The position numbers and the translations under genes are program-made. DNA of 64,000 bases. Origin: Blastococcus sp. KM273128. GTDB lineage: Bacteria > Actinomycetota > Actinomycetes > Mycobacteriales > Geodermatophilaceae. Below the pieces are notes generated by a model. That model was not told where the DNA came from. It saw nothing but the letters and a program-made list of their open reading frames with translations, and did not search any database. The number at the start of each line of letters is the position of its first letter. The stretch's first letter is position 1. The stretch lies in NCBI RefSeq assembly GCF_021698975.1, contig NZ_SSXA01000006.1:62001-126000 (forward strand), given 5' to 3'. This document shows positions 15,965-24,554 of the stretch, piece by piece.

Positions 15965-16659
15965 GGGCGGGTCGCCTCCTCACCGGCCCCGGCGCGGACG
16001 AAGCCGCGCTCCCGGGCGTAGTCGGCCAGCAGCTTCTGCAGCCCGCGTCGACCGCGGTGCAGCCGGGACATCACCGTGCCGATGGGCGTGCCCATGATCT
16101 CGGCGATCTCCTTGTAGGCGAAGCCCTCGACGTCGGCCAGGTAGACCGCCAGCCGGAAGTCCTCCGGGAGCTGCTGCAGCGCTTCCTTGATGTCGGAGTC
16201 GGGCAGGTGGTCCAGCGCCTCGATCTCGGCCGAGCGCAGACCCGACGAGGTGTGCTCCTCGGCGGCGTACAGCTGCCAGTCCTGCACCTGGTCGGTGGGG
16301 TACTGCTGCGGCTGCCGCTGCTTCTTGCGGTAGCTGTTGATGTAAGTGTTCGTCAGGATCCGGTACAGCCACGCCTTGAGATTCGTGCCCTCGGCGAACT
16401 GGTGGAAGGCGGAGTACGCCTTGACGAAGGTCTCCTGCACCAGGTCCTCGGCGTCGGCCGGGTTGCGGGTCATCCGCAGGGCCGCCGGGTAGAGCTGGTC
16501 CAGGAAGGGCAGCGCGTCCCGCTCGAACCGCGCATCGCGCTCGGCGCGGGTCTCGGCGAGCTCCGTGCGGCTGCCGCCCTCGCGCGCCTCCGGCACCTCC
16601 ACCGGGGTCGCCGCCTCGGGCAGCTGACCGGTGTTCTCGACCGCGGACTCCTCAGGCAC
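15961..16659 (-). CDS. sigH: ECF sigma factor SigH/SigR (thiol-oxidative stress)
   Basis: A 232-residue group 4 sigma factor. Region 2 includes [20 protein letters not shown] and [11 protein letters not shown]; region 4 includes [19 protein letters not shown] and [11 protein letters not shown]. It drives the disulfide-stress regulon (thioredoxin, mycothiol recycling) when RsrA is oxidised. GTG 16659 has an AGAGGA ribosome binding site at 6 bp. The frame stays open 59 codons upstream, and a SigH-type promoter lies there, so a longer isoform starting at GTG 16788 (43 extra residues) is possible, as with sigma-R prime in Streptomyces. It is divergent from ybaK. Confidence 0.95.
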   Translation of the reverse strand: MPEESAVENTGQLPEAATPVEVPEAREGGSRTELAETRAERDARFERDALPFLDQLYPAALRMTRNPADAEDLVQETFVKAYSAFHQFAEGTNLKAWLYRILTNTYINSYRKKQRQPQQYPTDQVQDWQLYAAEEHTSSGLRSAEIEALDHLPDSDIKEALQQLPEDFRLAVYLADVEGFAYKEIAEIMGTPIGTVMSRLHRGRRGLQKLLADYARERGFVRAGAGEEATRP

Positions 16660-16797
16660 CGACCGTCCTCTCTGGGGCCCCCGGACGCGGGGCGCCACAT
16701 CGGTCGATCCTAGCCGCGCGGCGTCGGGACGGCCCGGGGGACGTCGGCGCGCGGCACGGGCGCGGGGGGTGGAGAGGGTGCTGCTCACGGCCGGTCC

Positions 16798-16824
16798 AAC
16801 GGCACCGCCCGGCGCCGGCATTCC
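16798..16824 (-). promoter_or_regulatory. SigH/SigR-dependent autoregulatory promoter
   Basis: On the minus strand GGAAT (16824-16820) is followed by 19 bp and GTT (16800-16798), matching the sigma-R consensus GGAAT-N18/19-GTT. The predicted start falls at about 16788-16790, where an in-frame GTG of sigH begins. Confidence 0.7.
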
Positions 16825-16841
16825 CGCCCGCGACACCTGGG

Positions 16842-16847
16842 TAGGCT
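16842..16847 (+). promoter_or_regulatory. Leaderless-type -10 hexamer (TAGGCT) of ybaK
   Basis: TAGGCT ends 8 bp before GTG 16856. Confidence 0.5.
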
Positions 16848-16855
16848 GCCGCGCC

Positions 16856-17395
16856 GTGGCGGCAACCCCGGCGGTGCGGGTCGTGGAGCAGGCGAAGGTG
16901 GCGCACGCGCTGCACCCCTACGACCCCGAGCACCCGGCCGACCAGGGGCACGGCGAGGCGGCGGTGGCCGCGCTGGCTGCCGACGCCCGCCAGGTGTTCA
17001 AGACGCTGGTCGCGCGCGTCGACGGCGCGCTGACCGTCGCCGTCGTCCCCGTGAGCGGCACGCTGGACCTCAAGGCGCTGGCCGTGGCGGCCGGCGGGCG
17101 GAAGGCGGCGATGGCCGAGCCGGCCGACGCCGAGCGCGCCACCGGCTACGTGGTCGGTGGCATCAGCCCGCTGGGCCAGCGCAAGCTGCTGCCCACGGTG
17201 GTCGACTCCTCGGCCCTGGACTTCCCCACCGTGCTGGTCAGCGCCGGCAGGCGCGGCCTCCAGCTGGAGCTGCCGCCGGCCGAGCTGGTGCGGCTGACCC
17301 GGGCCCGCACCGCAGCGATCGCGAAAGGACCCCTCACCCCCCACCACTCGCCAACTCGCGGCGGGCCCCTGCGAGGGGCCGGTCAGGAGCCGTAG
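16856..17395 (+). CDS. ybaK: Cys-tRNA(Pro)/Cys-tRNA(Cys) deacylase YbaK/EbsC
   Basis: A 179-residue editing deacylase that clears mischarged Cys-tRNA(Pro). The family core is complete: [14 protein letters not shown] with the key lysine, [29 protein letters not shown] and [19 protein letters not shown]. The conserved protein ends near residue 156; the last 23 residues, from KGPLTPHHS on, are encoded by a dispersed palindromic repeat. The gene ends in TAG, a rare stop here, and overlaps the convergent membrane gene by 13 bp. Start by TAGGCT 8 bp upstream of GTG. Confidence 0.92.
   Translation: MAATPAVRVVEQAKVAHALHPYDPEHPADQGHGEAAVAALAADARQVFKTLVARVDGALTVAVVPVSGTLDLKALAVAAGGRKAAMAEPADAERATGYVVGGISPLGQRKLLPTVVDSSALDFPTVLVSAGRRGLQLELPPAELVRLTRARTAAIAKGPLTPHHSPTRGGPLRGAGQEP
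17324..17380. repeat. Dispersed palindromic repeat, family B (copy 1), within ybaK 3' end
   Basis: Blocks AAAGGACCCCTC, CCACCACTCGC, ACTCGCGGCGGG and CCCCTGCGAGGGGCC match the element at 21175-21230. It is translated as the C-terminal tail of YbaK. Confidence 0.65.
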
Positions 17396-18870
17396 GGGTT
17401 CAAGAGCTGGTCGACGGGGGCGAAGTCGTCGGTGAGCACGCGCGCGTCGCCGACGAACCGGTCCAGCTCCTCCCCCTCGGCCACCTGCCAGACCAGGTCG
17501 CGCCCGGTCAGCTCCGCGGCGATCCCCGCCACCGGCAGCGGCCGCTGCGACGCCACCGCGATCACGTTGCCGCCGTCCTCCCCGGCGAGCACGGGCGCGC
17601 GGGCCAGCAGGACCACGTGGTCGAACACCTCCCGCATCGTCGCGAGCTCCGCCCGGACGAAGGACAGCGGCGGGTGGTCGATCAGGTTGACCGCGTAGAC
17701 GCCGTCCTCGGCCAGCGACCGGTCGACCAGCTCCAGGGCCTCCCGCGTGGTGAGCTGCCAGGGCACCGAGAGCCCGCCGAAGGCGTCCCCGACGACGAGG
17801 TCGCGCTCCCCCGGCGCCTCCTCGGCCAGCCCCACCCGGCCGTCGGCCACCCGCACCCGCAGCTCCGGCGAGGTCTCCAGCCCGAGCTGCTCGCGGTCCA
17901 TGGCGACCACCTCGGGGTCGACCTCCACCACGAGGCTCTCCGTCCCGGGGCGCACCTCGGCGAGGTAGCGCGGCAGCGTCAGCCCCCCGCCGCCGACGTG
18001 CAGCGCCGACACCGGCTCCCCCGCTGGAAAGGCGGCGTCGGTGACCGCGGCGATCGCCCGGACGTAGGCGAACTCCAGGTGGGTCGGGTCGGTCAGGTCG
18101 ACGTAGGAGTGCCGCAGGGTGTCGAGCATCAGCACCCGGCCCGACGGACGCTCCGGATCGGCCACCACCCGCGCGCAGTGGTAGGCCGTCTCCTCCTCGC
18201 ACGGCGTCGGGGCCACCGCGGCCAGGCCGCCGCCCACCACGACCAGCGCGAGCAGGCCGGCCGGGACGGTCCGCGGGCCGCCCCCGCGCCGCAGCACGAC
18301 GCCGACCACCACGCCGGTGAGCACGGTGACCGCGCCGGTGGCGACGAGGATGACGCTGCTGGGCAGGATCGCCACGAGCACGAAGCCGGTGGCGAAGGTC
18401 GCGGCGATCCCGCCGAGCGTGCCGATCCCCGAGAGCCGGCCGACGACCGCGCCGGTCTCGTCCAGACTGGCCAGCTGCAGCTTCACCACCATCGGCGGCA
18501 CGGCCGAGAGCAGCGCGGCGGGCACGACGACGGCGACGGCGGCCAGGAGCAGCACCCCGCCGGCGTCGGCGCCGCTGAGCAGCGAGCCGGTGAACCGGAC
18601 CAGCGGCAGCACGGCGACGACCAGGGCGCCGCCGGCGACCAGCAGCGGCGCGAGCAAGCGGCGCGGGTCGGTCCGGTCGGCGGTCGCGCCGCCGAGCCAG
18701 GCGCCGGCGGCGATCGCCGCGAGAGCGAAGCCGATCACAGCAGTGCTCGTCTGCACCGTGACGCCGACGTAGGGCGCGATGAGCCGCAGGCCGACGATCT
18801 CCAGGACCAGGACGGCGCCGGAGCTGAGGAAGGTCAGCCCGGCCGCGACCCAGGCCGGCAGCGCACCGCC
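17383..18870 (-). CDS. Fused membrane/spermidine-synthase-like methyltransferase-fold protein, start disrupted
   Basis: The N-terminal part has about seven hydrophobic helices (WVAAGLTFLSSGAVLVLEIVG, then RLIAPYVGV and TSTAVIGFALAA), and the C-terminal part is a spermidine-synthase Rossmann fold with ALHVGGGGLTLPRYL, VVEVDPEVVAMD and VVGDAFGGLSVPW. Fused proteins of this kind are widespread and mostly uncharacterised; aminopropyl transfer is not shown. The first canonical start in frame is GTG 18756, which would delete the conserved first helix. Upstream there is only a CTG (18861), then the frame meets the unterminated yedK frame. A single missing base in the G6 run at 18871-18876 would explain this. 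Confidence 0.7.
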   Translation of the reverse strand, partial: GGALPAWVAAGLTFLSSGAVLVLEIVGLRLIAPYVGVTVQTSTAVIGFALAAIAAGAWLGGATADRTDPRRLLAPLLVAGGALVVAVLPLVRFTGSLLSGADAGGVLLLAAVAVVVPAALLSAVPPMVVKLQLASLDETGAVVGRLSGIGTLGGIAATFATGFVLVAILPSSVILVATGAVTVLTGVVVGVVLRRGGGPRTVPAGLLALVVVGGGLAAVAPTPCEEETAYHCARVVADPERPSGRVLMLDTLRHSYVDLTDPTHLEFAYVRAIAAVTDAAFPAGEPVSALHVGGGGLTLPRYLAEVRPGTESLVVEVDPEVVAMDREQLGLETSPELRVRVADGRVGLAEEAPGERDLVVGDAFGGLSVPWQLTTREALELVDRSLAEDGVYAVNLIDHPPLSFVRAELATMREVFDHVVLLARAPVLAGEDGGNVIAVASQRPLPVAGIAAELTGRDLVWQVAEGEELDRFVGDARVLTDDFAPVDQLLNPYGS

Positions 18871-19570
18871 GGGGGGCGGGGGCTGCGGTGGGGTTGCGCA
18901 CGCTGTTGACCGCCGGGCTCACCGGCCGCAGCTCCAGGCCCTCGACCAGCTCCGGCGGCGTGGGACGGGCCAGCTCCGCGACGTCGTCGCGCGCCGGATC
19001 CAGCCACTCCGCCCAGCGCTCCCGGGACAGCACCAGCGGCATGCGGTCGTGGATCTCCGTGAGGGCGCCCGTCGCCGGGGCGGTGACCACGGTGCATGTG
19101 TAGAGCCGGTCCTCGCCCCTCCCCCAGACCTCCCACAGCCCGGCCATGGCGAGCACCGAGCCGTCCTCCGGGGTGATGAAGTACGGCTGCTTGGCGGGCG
19201 AGTCCAGGCGCTTGGCCCACTCGTACCAGCCGTCGGCCGGGACCAGGCACCGCCGGGAGCGGGCCGCGCTGCGGAAGGCCGGCTTCTCGGTCAGCGACTC
19301 CACCCGGGCGTTGAGCATCCGGTTGCCGACCGACGCGTCCTTGGCCCACGACGGCACCAGCCCCCAGCGCACCGACCGCAGCTCGCGGTGACCCGCGCCG
19401 GTGGGCGCGCCCTCGGCGTCGCGCTCCCGGGCGTGCCGGACCACGTAGACGTCCTTGGTCGGCGCGACGTTGTAGTCGGCAGGCAGCGACGGCTGCCCTG
19501 GGGCGGGGACCGCCTCGAACTCGAGGACGAGGTCCTCGGGCTTGCGGCTGGCCGCGTAGCGACCGCACAT
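18871..19570 (-). CDS. yedK: SOS-response-associated peptidase YedK/HMCES (SRAP), no own stop codon
   Basis: A SRAP-domain protein of about 226 residues that crosslinks abasic sites in single-stranded DNA. It begins MCGRYA, so Cys2 is the catalytic N-terminal residue, followed by ADYNVAPTKDVYVV with the catalytic asparagine, GWYEW, AGLWEVW with the glutamate and LTEIHDRMPLVL with the histidine; the domain closes with SPAVNSVRN. ATG 19570 has a GAGGAGGC ribosome binding site. The frame then continues without a stop to 16652 through unrelated sequence. The junction with the next gene at 18871-18882 looks frameshifted. M. tuberculosis has the homologue Rv3226c in the same neighbourhood. Confidence 0.88.
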
Positions 19571-19708
19571 GGGGTGCCTCCTCGCGGGCACGGGGCTGTT
19601 CCCCCGACTCTAGGTGCGCCCACCGACGGGCCGGGGTCGGCGCGTGCGGTCGGGCGGACCGGGTAGGCCCCCCTGTCGCAACGCCCGACGAGAGACGAGG
19701 ATCACCGC

Positions 19709-21172
19709 GTGACCGCGACGCAGAACCCACCGACCGCCCACCCGAAGACCGCCAGCGACAGCGCAGACCGGCGCTACGCCACGGTCAACCCCTTCACCGG
19801 CGAGACCGAGAAGGAGTTCGACTTCACCCCGACCGAGGCCATCGACGGGATCGTCGAGCGGGCGCACGCCGCCTACCAGGAGTGGCGGGAGCGACCGGTC
19901 GAGGAGCGCGCCGCCGTCGTCCGGCGGGCCGCCGAGCTCATGGACGAGCGGCGCGACGACCTGGCCGCCCTCATCACCACGGAGATGGGCAAGCGCCGGG
20001 ACGAGGCCGTCGGCGAGCTCAAGCTCTGCTCGATGATCCTCAAGTACTACGCCGACAACGGCCCCGGCTTGCTCGAGCCGACGCCGATCCAGCCGCTGAT
20101 GGGCAAGGGCGAGGCCGTCATCGAGACCCGGCCGATCGGCGTGCTGCTGGCCATCGAGCCCTGGAACTACCCCTTCTACCAGGTGGTCCGCGTGGCCGGG
20201 CCCAACCTGGTTCTCGGCAACACCGTCATCCTCAAGCACGCCGAGATCACGCCGCAGTGCGCGGTGGCGATCGAGCAGCTGTTCGCCGACGCCGGGGCGC
20301 CCGAGGGCGTCTTCACCAACACGTTCCTGCGCATCTCCGACGTCGAGCAGGTCATCGCCGACCCCCGCATCCAGGGCGTGACCCTCACCGGCAGCGAGCG
20401 GGCGGGCAGCGCGGTCGGGGCGCTGGCGGGCAAGCACCTCAAGAAGTCGGTGCTGGAGCTGGGCGGGAGCGACCCGTTCATCGTGCTCGACGCCGAGGAC
20501 ATGGCCGCCACCGTCAAGGCCGCGACCATGGGCCGGATGCAGAACACCGGCCAGGCCTGCACCGCGTCCAAGCGGCTGATCGTCACCGAGGAGCTGTACG
20601 AGCCCTTCGTCGAGGGTCTCCGGCAGGCGTTCTCCACCTTCTCCCCCGGCGACCCGGCCGACCCCTCGACGTCGCTGGCGCCGCTGTCCAGCGAGCGCGC
20701 CGCGCAGGACCTGCACGCGCAGATCCAGGACGCCGTCGACAAGGGGGCGACCGTCGTGGCCGGCGGTACCCGCCCCGACCGCCCGGGGGCGTTCGTCGAG
20801 GCCACCATCCTCACCGACGTCACGCCGGAGATGCGGGCCTACAGCGAGGAGCTGTTCGGCCCGGCAGCCGTCGTCTACAAGGTGAAGGACGCCGACGAGG
20901 CCGTGGAGCTGGCCAACAACAGCGCCTTCGGGCTGGGCGCCACGGTGATGAGCGGCGACCTCGACCGCGCCCGCGCGGTCGCCGAGCGGCTCGAGGCCGG
21001 CATGGTGTGGATCAACCAGCCCACCGCCTCCTCCCCCGAGCTGCCCTTCGGTGGCATCAAGCGGTCCGGCTACGGCCGCGAGCTCTCCGAGCTGGCGATG
21101 TTCGAGTTCGCCAACCGCCGGCTGCTGCGCACGGTGCCGGTCAAGAAGGCCGACAAGCCGCAGGCCGGCTGA
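19709..21172 (+). CDS. gabD: NAD(P)-dependent succinate-semialdehyde dehydrogenase-type aldehyde dehydrogenase
   Basis: A 487-residue aldehyde dehydrogenase of the succinate-semialdehyde group. Seen are [12 protein letters not shown] (cofactor domain), [14 protein letters not shown], the general-base glutamate in [13 protein letters not shown], and the nucleophilic cysteine in [24 protein letters not shown] is the C-terminal signature. It oxidises an aldehyde to the acid in the cytoplasm; succinate semialdehyde is the likely substrate by family resemblance. GTG 19709 has a GAGG site at 8 bp. No GABA transaminase is nearby. A family B repeat follows the stop. Confidence 0.85.
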   Translation: MTATQNPPTAHPKTASDSADRRYATVNPFTGETEKEFDFTPTEAIDGIVERAHAAYQEWRERPVEERAAVVRRAAELMDERRDDLAALITTEMGKRRDEAVGELKLCSMILKYYADNGPGLLEPTPIQPLMGKGEAVIETRPIGVLLAIEPWNYPFYQVVRVAGPNLVLGNTVILKHAEITPQCAVAIEQLFADAGAPEGVFTNTFLRISDVEQVIADPRIQGVTLTGSERAGSAVGALAGKHLKKSVLELGGSDPFIVLDAEDMAATVKAATMGRMQNTGQACTASKRLIVTEELYEPFVEGLRQAFSTFSPGDPADPSTSLAPLSSERAAQDLHAQIQDAVDKGATVVAGGTRPDRPGAFVEATILTDVTPEMRAYSEELFGPAAVVYKVKDADEAVELANNSAFGLGATVMSGDLDRARAVAERLEAGMVWINQPTASSPELPFGGIKRSGYGRELSELAMFEFANRRLLRTVPVKKADKPQAG

Positions 21173-21174
21173 GG

Positions 21175-21230
21175 AAGGACCCCCTGCCCCCCGCCACTCG
21201 CGAGCTCGCGGCGGGACCCTGCAGGGGGCC
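21175..21230. repeat. Dispersed palindromic repeat, family B (copy 2)
   Basis: AAGGACCCCCTGC and GCAGGGGGCC form the outer stem, and the inner palindrome is centred on GCGAGCTCGC. It matches 17324-17380 and probably ends the gabD transcript. Confidence 0.65.
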
Positions 21231-21281
21231 GTCGGACGGGGCCGGGTGGTGCATTGCGGGCGACCGGGCAGGATGGTCCTC

Positions 21282-22562
21282 GTGACCGATGCCTGGGCGG
21301 CGCCGCACCACCCGTCCCCCGTCGACGCCGTCGTCACCCTGCCCGGCTCCAAGTCGCTCACCGCCCGGGCCCTGGTGCTGGCGGCGCTCGCGGACGGCCC
21401 GAGCCGGCTGGTCCGGCCACTGCGGGCACGCGACACCGACCTGATGGCCGCCGCGCTGCGCGCCCTCGGGGTGCAGGTGGCGGACGACGGCGACGACGTG
21501 CTGGTCACCCCGGGCCCGCTGCGCGGCCCCGCCACCATCGACGCCGGGCTGGCGGGCACGATCCTGCGGTTCCTGCCGCCGGTGGCCGCCCTGGCCGACG
21601 GCCCGGTGCGCGTCGACGGCGACCCCCGGCTGCACGAGCGGCCCAACGGCGGGCTGATCACCGCGCTGCGCGCCCTGGGCGTGCGGGTCGACGACGACGG
21701 CCACGGCCGGGCGCCGTTCACCGTGCACGGCGCCGGACGGGTGCGCGGCGGCCCCGTCGAGGTGGACGCCGGGGAGTCCTCGCAGATCGTCTCGGGGCTG
21801 CTGCTGGCCGCCGCACGCTTCGACGAGGGCCTCGACCTCGCGCTGGCCGGCGGGGTGCCCTCGATGCCGCACGTCGAGATGACCGTGACCACCCTGCGGG
21901 AGCACGGCGTCGACGTCGCCACCACCGACCGCGGCTGGCGGGTGGCCCCCGGGCCGGTCGCCGCGCTGGACCGGGTGGTCGAGCCCGACCTCTCCAACGC
22001 CGCGCCGTTCCTCGCCGCCGCGCTGGTCGCCGGCGGGCGGGTCACGGTGCGCGACTGGCCCGCCGTGACCACCCAGCCCGGCGCGCACCTGGACCGGCTG
22101 CTGCCGGCCATGGGCGCCGAGGTGACGCGCACCGCCGCGGGGCTGCAGGTCACCGGCACCGGGGCGGTCCGGCCGCTGGTCGCCGACCTCGGCGAGGTGG
22201 GCGAGCTGACGCCGGTGCTCGCCGCGCTGTGCGCGCTCGCCGACGGGCCGTCGCGCCTCACCGGGATCGCGCACCTGCGCGGGCACGAGACCGACCGGTT
22301 GCAGGCGCTCGACGAGGTGCTGACGGCGGTGGGCGCCCGGGTGCGGCAGCTGCCCGACGGGCTGGAGATCGAGCCCGGTCCCCGGCGAGCCGCGGTGCTC
22401 GACTCCTACGCCGACCACCGCATGGTGATGGCCGCCGCCGTCCTCGGCCTGGCGGTCGAGGGCATCACGGTCACCGGCGCGGGCGCGGTCACCAAGACCC
22501 TCCCCGACTTCCGGGAACGCTGGGCCGGTCTGCTGGGCGAGCCGATCGGGGCCGTCCCCTGA
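21282..22562 (+). CDS. aroA: 3-phosphoshikimate 1-carboxyvinyltransferase (EPSP synthase)
   Basis: A 426-residue EPSP synthase of the shikimate pathway, joining PEP to shikimate 3-phosphate. Motifs are LPGSKSLTARALVLAALADG (phosphate and PEP site), AGLAGTILRFLPP, GGVPSMPHVEMT and SYADHRMVMAAAVLG with the catalytic and PEP-binding residues. GTG 21282 is chosen because GGCAGG lies 9 bp upstream; ATG 21273 directly abuts that site. It precedes rsgA by 23 bp, and the aroA-rsgA order is conserved in Actinobacteria such as mycobacteria. Confidence 0.95.
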   Translation: MTDAWAAPHHPSPVDAVVTLPGSKSLTARALVLAALADGPSRLVRPLRARDTDLMAAALRALGVQVADDGDDVLVTPGPLRGPATIDAGLAGTILRFLPPVAALADGPVRVDGDPRLHERPNGGLITALRALGVRVDDDGHGRAPFTVHGAGRVRGGPVEVDAGESSQIVSGLLLAAARFDEGLDLALAGGVPSMPHVEMTVTTLREHGVDVATTDRGWRVAPGPVAALDRVVEPDLSNAAPFLAAALVAGGRVTVRDWPAVTTQPGAHLDRLLPAMGAEVTRTAAGLQVTGTGAVRPLVADLGEVGELTPVLAALCALADGPSRLTGIAHLRGHETDRLQALDEVLTAVGARVRQLPDGLEIEPGPRRAAVLDSYADHRMVMAAAVLGLAVEGITVTGAGAVTKTLPDFRERWAGLLGEPIGAVP

Positions 22563-22585
22563 GCCCGCAGCGGGGCGCCCGGCGC

Positions 22586-23575
22586 ATGGACGAGGACGAC
22601 GTCCGGGTCCGGCCCAACCGGCGCGGCTCCCGCCCCCGCACCCGCACCCGCCCGACGCACGCCGACGCCGTCCCCGGGCTGGTCGTCGGCGTCGACCGCG
22701 GGCGGATGACCGTGCGCGTCGAGGGCCCCGACGGCGCGCCGGTGGACGTCACCGCGATGCGGGCCCGGGAGCTGGGCCGGCACGGCGTGGTCGTGGGCGA
22801 CCGGGTGCGGGTGGTGGGCGACACCAGCGGGCGCCCGGACACGCTGGCCCGCATCGTCGTCATCGAGGAGCGGACGACGTCGCTGCGCCGCACCGCCGAC
22901 GACACCGACCCGACCGAGCGCGTCGTCGTCGCCAACGCCGACGTGCTCGTCATCGTCACCTCGGTCACCGACCCCGAGCCCGCGCTGGGCTTCCTCGACC
23001 GGTGCCTGGTCGCCGCCTACGCCGGGGGGCTGGAGCCGCTGCTCTGCCTCACCAAGACCGACCTCACCTCCCCGCGCCCGCTGCTCGACCGCTACGCCGG
23101 GCTCGGGCTCGAGGCGGTGCCGATGTCGCGGGAGCTCCCGCTGGACGACCTGCTCGACCGGGTGCGCGACCGGATGAGCGTCTTCGTCGGCCAGTCCGGT
23201 GTCGGCAAGTCGACGCTGGTCAACCGGCTGGTGCCGGACGCGCTGCGTGCGACCGGCGACGTCAGCAAGATCGGCAAGGGGCGGCACACCTCCTCCTCGG
23301 CGGTGCTCTTCGACCTGCCCGGAGGCGGCACCGTCATCGACACCCCGGGCATCCGCTCCTTCGGCCTCGCCCACGTCACCGCCGACGACGTCCTGGTGGC
23401 GTTCGAGGACATCGCCGAGGCCGCCACCGAGTGCCCCCCGGGGTGCGGGCACACCGCTGAGGACCCCGACTGCGCGCTGGACGCCTGGGCCGCCGAGGGG
23501 CCGGTGCGCCGGGAGCAGCTCGACGCGGTGCGGGTGCTGCTCACCGCCGTCGGCCAGGTCGGCCCCGGCTACTGA
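22586..23575 (+). CDS. rsgA: Ribosome small subunit-dependent GTPase A
   Basis: A 329-residue circularly permuted GTPase that helps 30S maturation. Order: an OB-fold with VVGDRVRVVGD, G4 LLCLTKTDL, G1 VFVGQSGVGKSTLVNRL, the switch region GKGRHTSSSAVLF, G3 VIDTPGIRSFGL and a C-terminal zinc knuckle, CPPGCGHTAEDPDCAL. The N-terminal 28 residues are arginine-rich and likely contact rRNA. ATG 22586 follows aroA closely, so the two probably form an operon. Family A repeats start immediately after the stop. Confidence 0.95.
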   Translation: MDEDDVRVRPNRRGSRPRTRTRPTHADAVPGLVVGVDRGRMTVRVEGPDGAPVDVTAMRARELGRHGVVVGDRVRVVGDTSGRPDTLARIVVIEERTTSLRRTADDTDPTERVVVANADVLVIVTSVTDPEPALGFLDRCLVAAYAGGLEPLLCLTKTDLTSPRPLLDRYAGLGLEAVPMSRELPLDDLLDRVRDRMSVFVGQSGVGKSTLVNRLVPDALRATGDVSKIGKGRHTSSSAVLFDLPGGGTVIDTPGIRSFGLAHVTADDVLVAFEDIAEAATECPPGCGHTAEDPDCALDAWAAEGPVRREQLDAVRVLLTAVGQVGPGY

Positions 23576-23731
23576 GAGGACCCCGTCCTCCTCACCCCTC
23601 GCTCCGCTCGGCGCGAGCCTCGGGACGGGGCCGTTCCAGCACGTCACCACGCTCGGCGCGGGCCCCTGAAGGCCGGCCGTTCCAGCACGTCACCACGCTC
23701 GGCGCGAGCCTCGGGACGGGGCTGCTCCAGG
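23576..23731. repeat. Family A repeat, partly duplicated in tandem (46-bp period)
   Basis: One full copy starts AGAGGACCCCGTCC. GGCCGTTCCAGCACGTCACC occurs at 23629-23648 and again at 23675-23694, and CGCTCGGCGCGAGCCTCGGG occurs twice as well. The left part follows rsgA; the right part lies inside the 3' end of the convergent hypothetical gene. Confidence 0.7.
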
Positions 23732-24468
23732 AAGAGGTCGTCGGGCATCGGCTCGTCCACCGCCTCGATGCGGAGGTCGTGCCCCCGTCCCGCGATCTCT
23801 CCCCCGACCGCCTCGGTGAGCACGCAGACGCCGGTCTGCACGTCCAGCCGCACGCGGTACCGCTCGGGGTAGCCCGCGAGCAGGTACGCCGGGTCGGCGT
23901 CGTACTCGGCGACGTCGACCTCCCGGGACCGCAGGAGCGGGCAGCAACCGCAGCGCGGCTCGTACGCCGGCGTCGTCCGCACGACCGCCTCCCACGCCGG
24001 CCGGTCGCCGTGCTCGACCTCGGTCACCGCGTCCACCAGCAGCGGCGCGTCCCCCGGGGCGGCGTCCGGGCCCGGGTCGGCGAGCTCCGCCGGGTCGAGC
24101 ATCGCCACCCAGTGGTAGTCGTCGTGCATCGGGTCGTCGTAGCTCAGCAACGGGTGGTCCGGCCGCACCGCGACCAGTCCGTCCGGCCGCAGCTCCGGCG
24201 GCGGCGACTGCGACGCCCAGGTCGTCGACCGGACCGATCCGCCGTCCGGTCCGAGCAGGCCCACCCGCGCGGGCTCGGTGCGCTCCGCCCTGAGCAGGTC
24301 GCCGCCGGCCGTCTCGACCCGCAGCCGGTCGGGACGGCGCAGCCACGCCCGGACCCGGCCGCCCTTCCAGGGGTCACCCGGCCAGTGCACCGTGAAGCGC
24401 AGCGTCGACCAGCGCCACGGCGAGGAGCGGGCCAGGGCGGCGAAGGCGTCGGGTGACGGTGGGGGCAC
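23644..24468 (-). CDS. Hypothetical protein with repeat-encoded C-terminus
   Basis: A 274-residue soluble protein that I do not recognise. The body is beta-rich (FTVHWPGDPWKGGRVRAWLR, RVETAGGDLLRAERTEPAR), with a DDYHWVAMLDPAELAD segment and a cysteine cluster CGCCPLL that could bind metal. The distribution of strands would fit a lipoprotein-carrier-like beta sheet, but this is a guess. The last 24 residues from RPEARAERG on are encoded by the family A repeat. GTG 24468 is the first plausible start; the frame is open upstream without homology. It is convergent with rsgA. Confidence 0.65.
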   Translation of the reverse strand: MPPPSPDAFAALARSSPWRWSTLRFTVHWPGDPWKGGRVRAWLRRPDRLRVETAGGDLLRAERTEPARVGLLGPDGGSVRSTTWASQSPPPELRPDGLVAVRPDHPLLSYDDPMHDDYHWVAMLDPAELADPGPDAAPGDAPLLVDAVTEVEHGDRPAWEAVVRTTPAYEPRCGCCPLLRSREVDVAEYDADPAYLLAGYPERYRVRLDVQTGVCVLTEAVGGEIAGRGHDLRIEAVDEPMPDDLFLEQPRPEARAERGDVLERPAFRGPRRAW

Positions 24469-24554
24469 GCGGGCAGTCTCCCGCGCCCCGCGGGACCGGC
24501 CGAGCGATGTGTCGACATCCCGACATCCCGACCCGTCGACGTGCCGACCCGGCC

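Noticed and set aside
16652-19591. A single 979-residue protein starting with YedK
   Set aside because: Only the first 226 residues are meaningful; the remainder reads the wrong frame of the spermidine-synthase-like gene.
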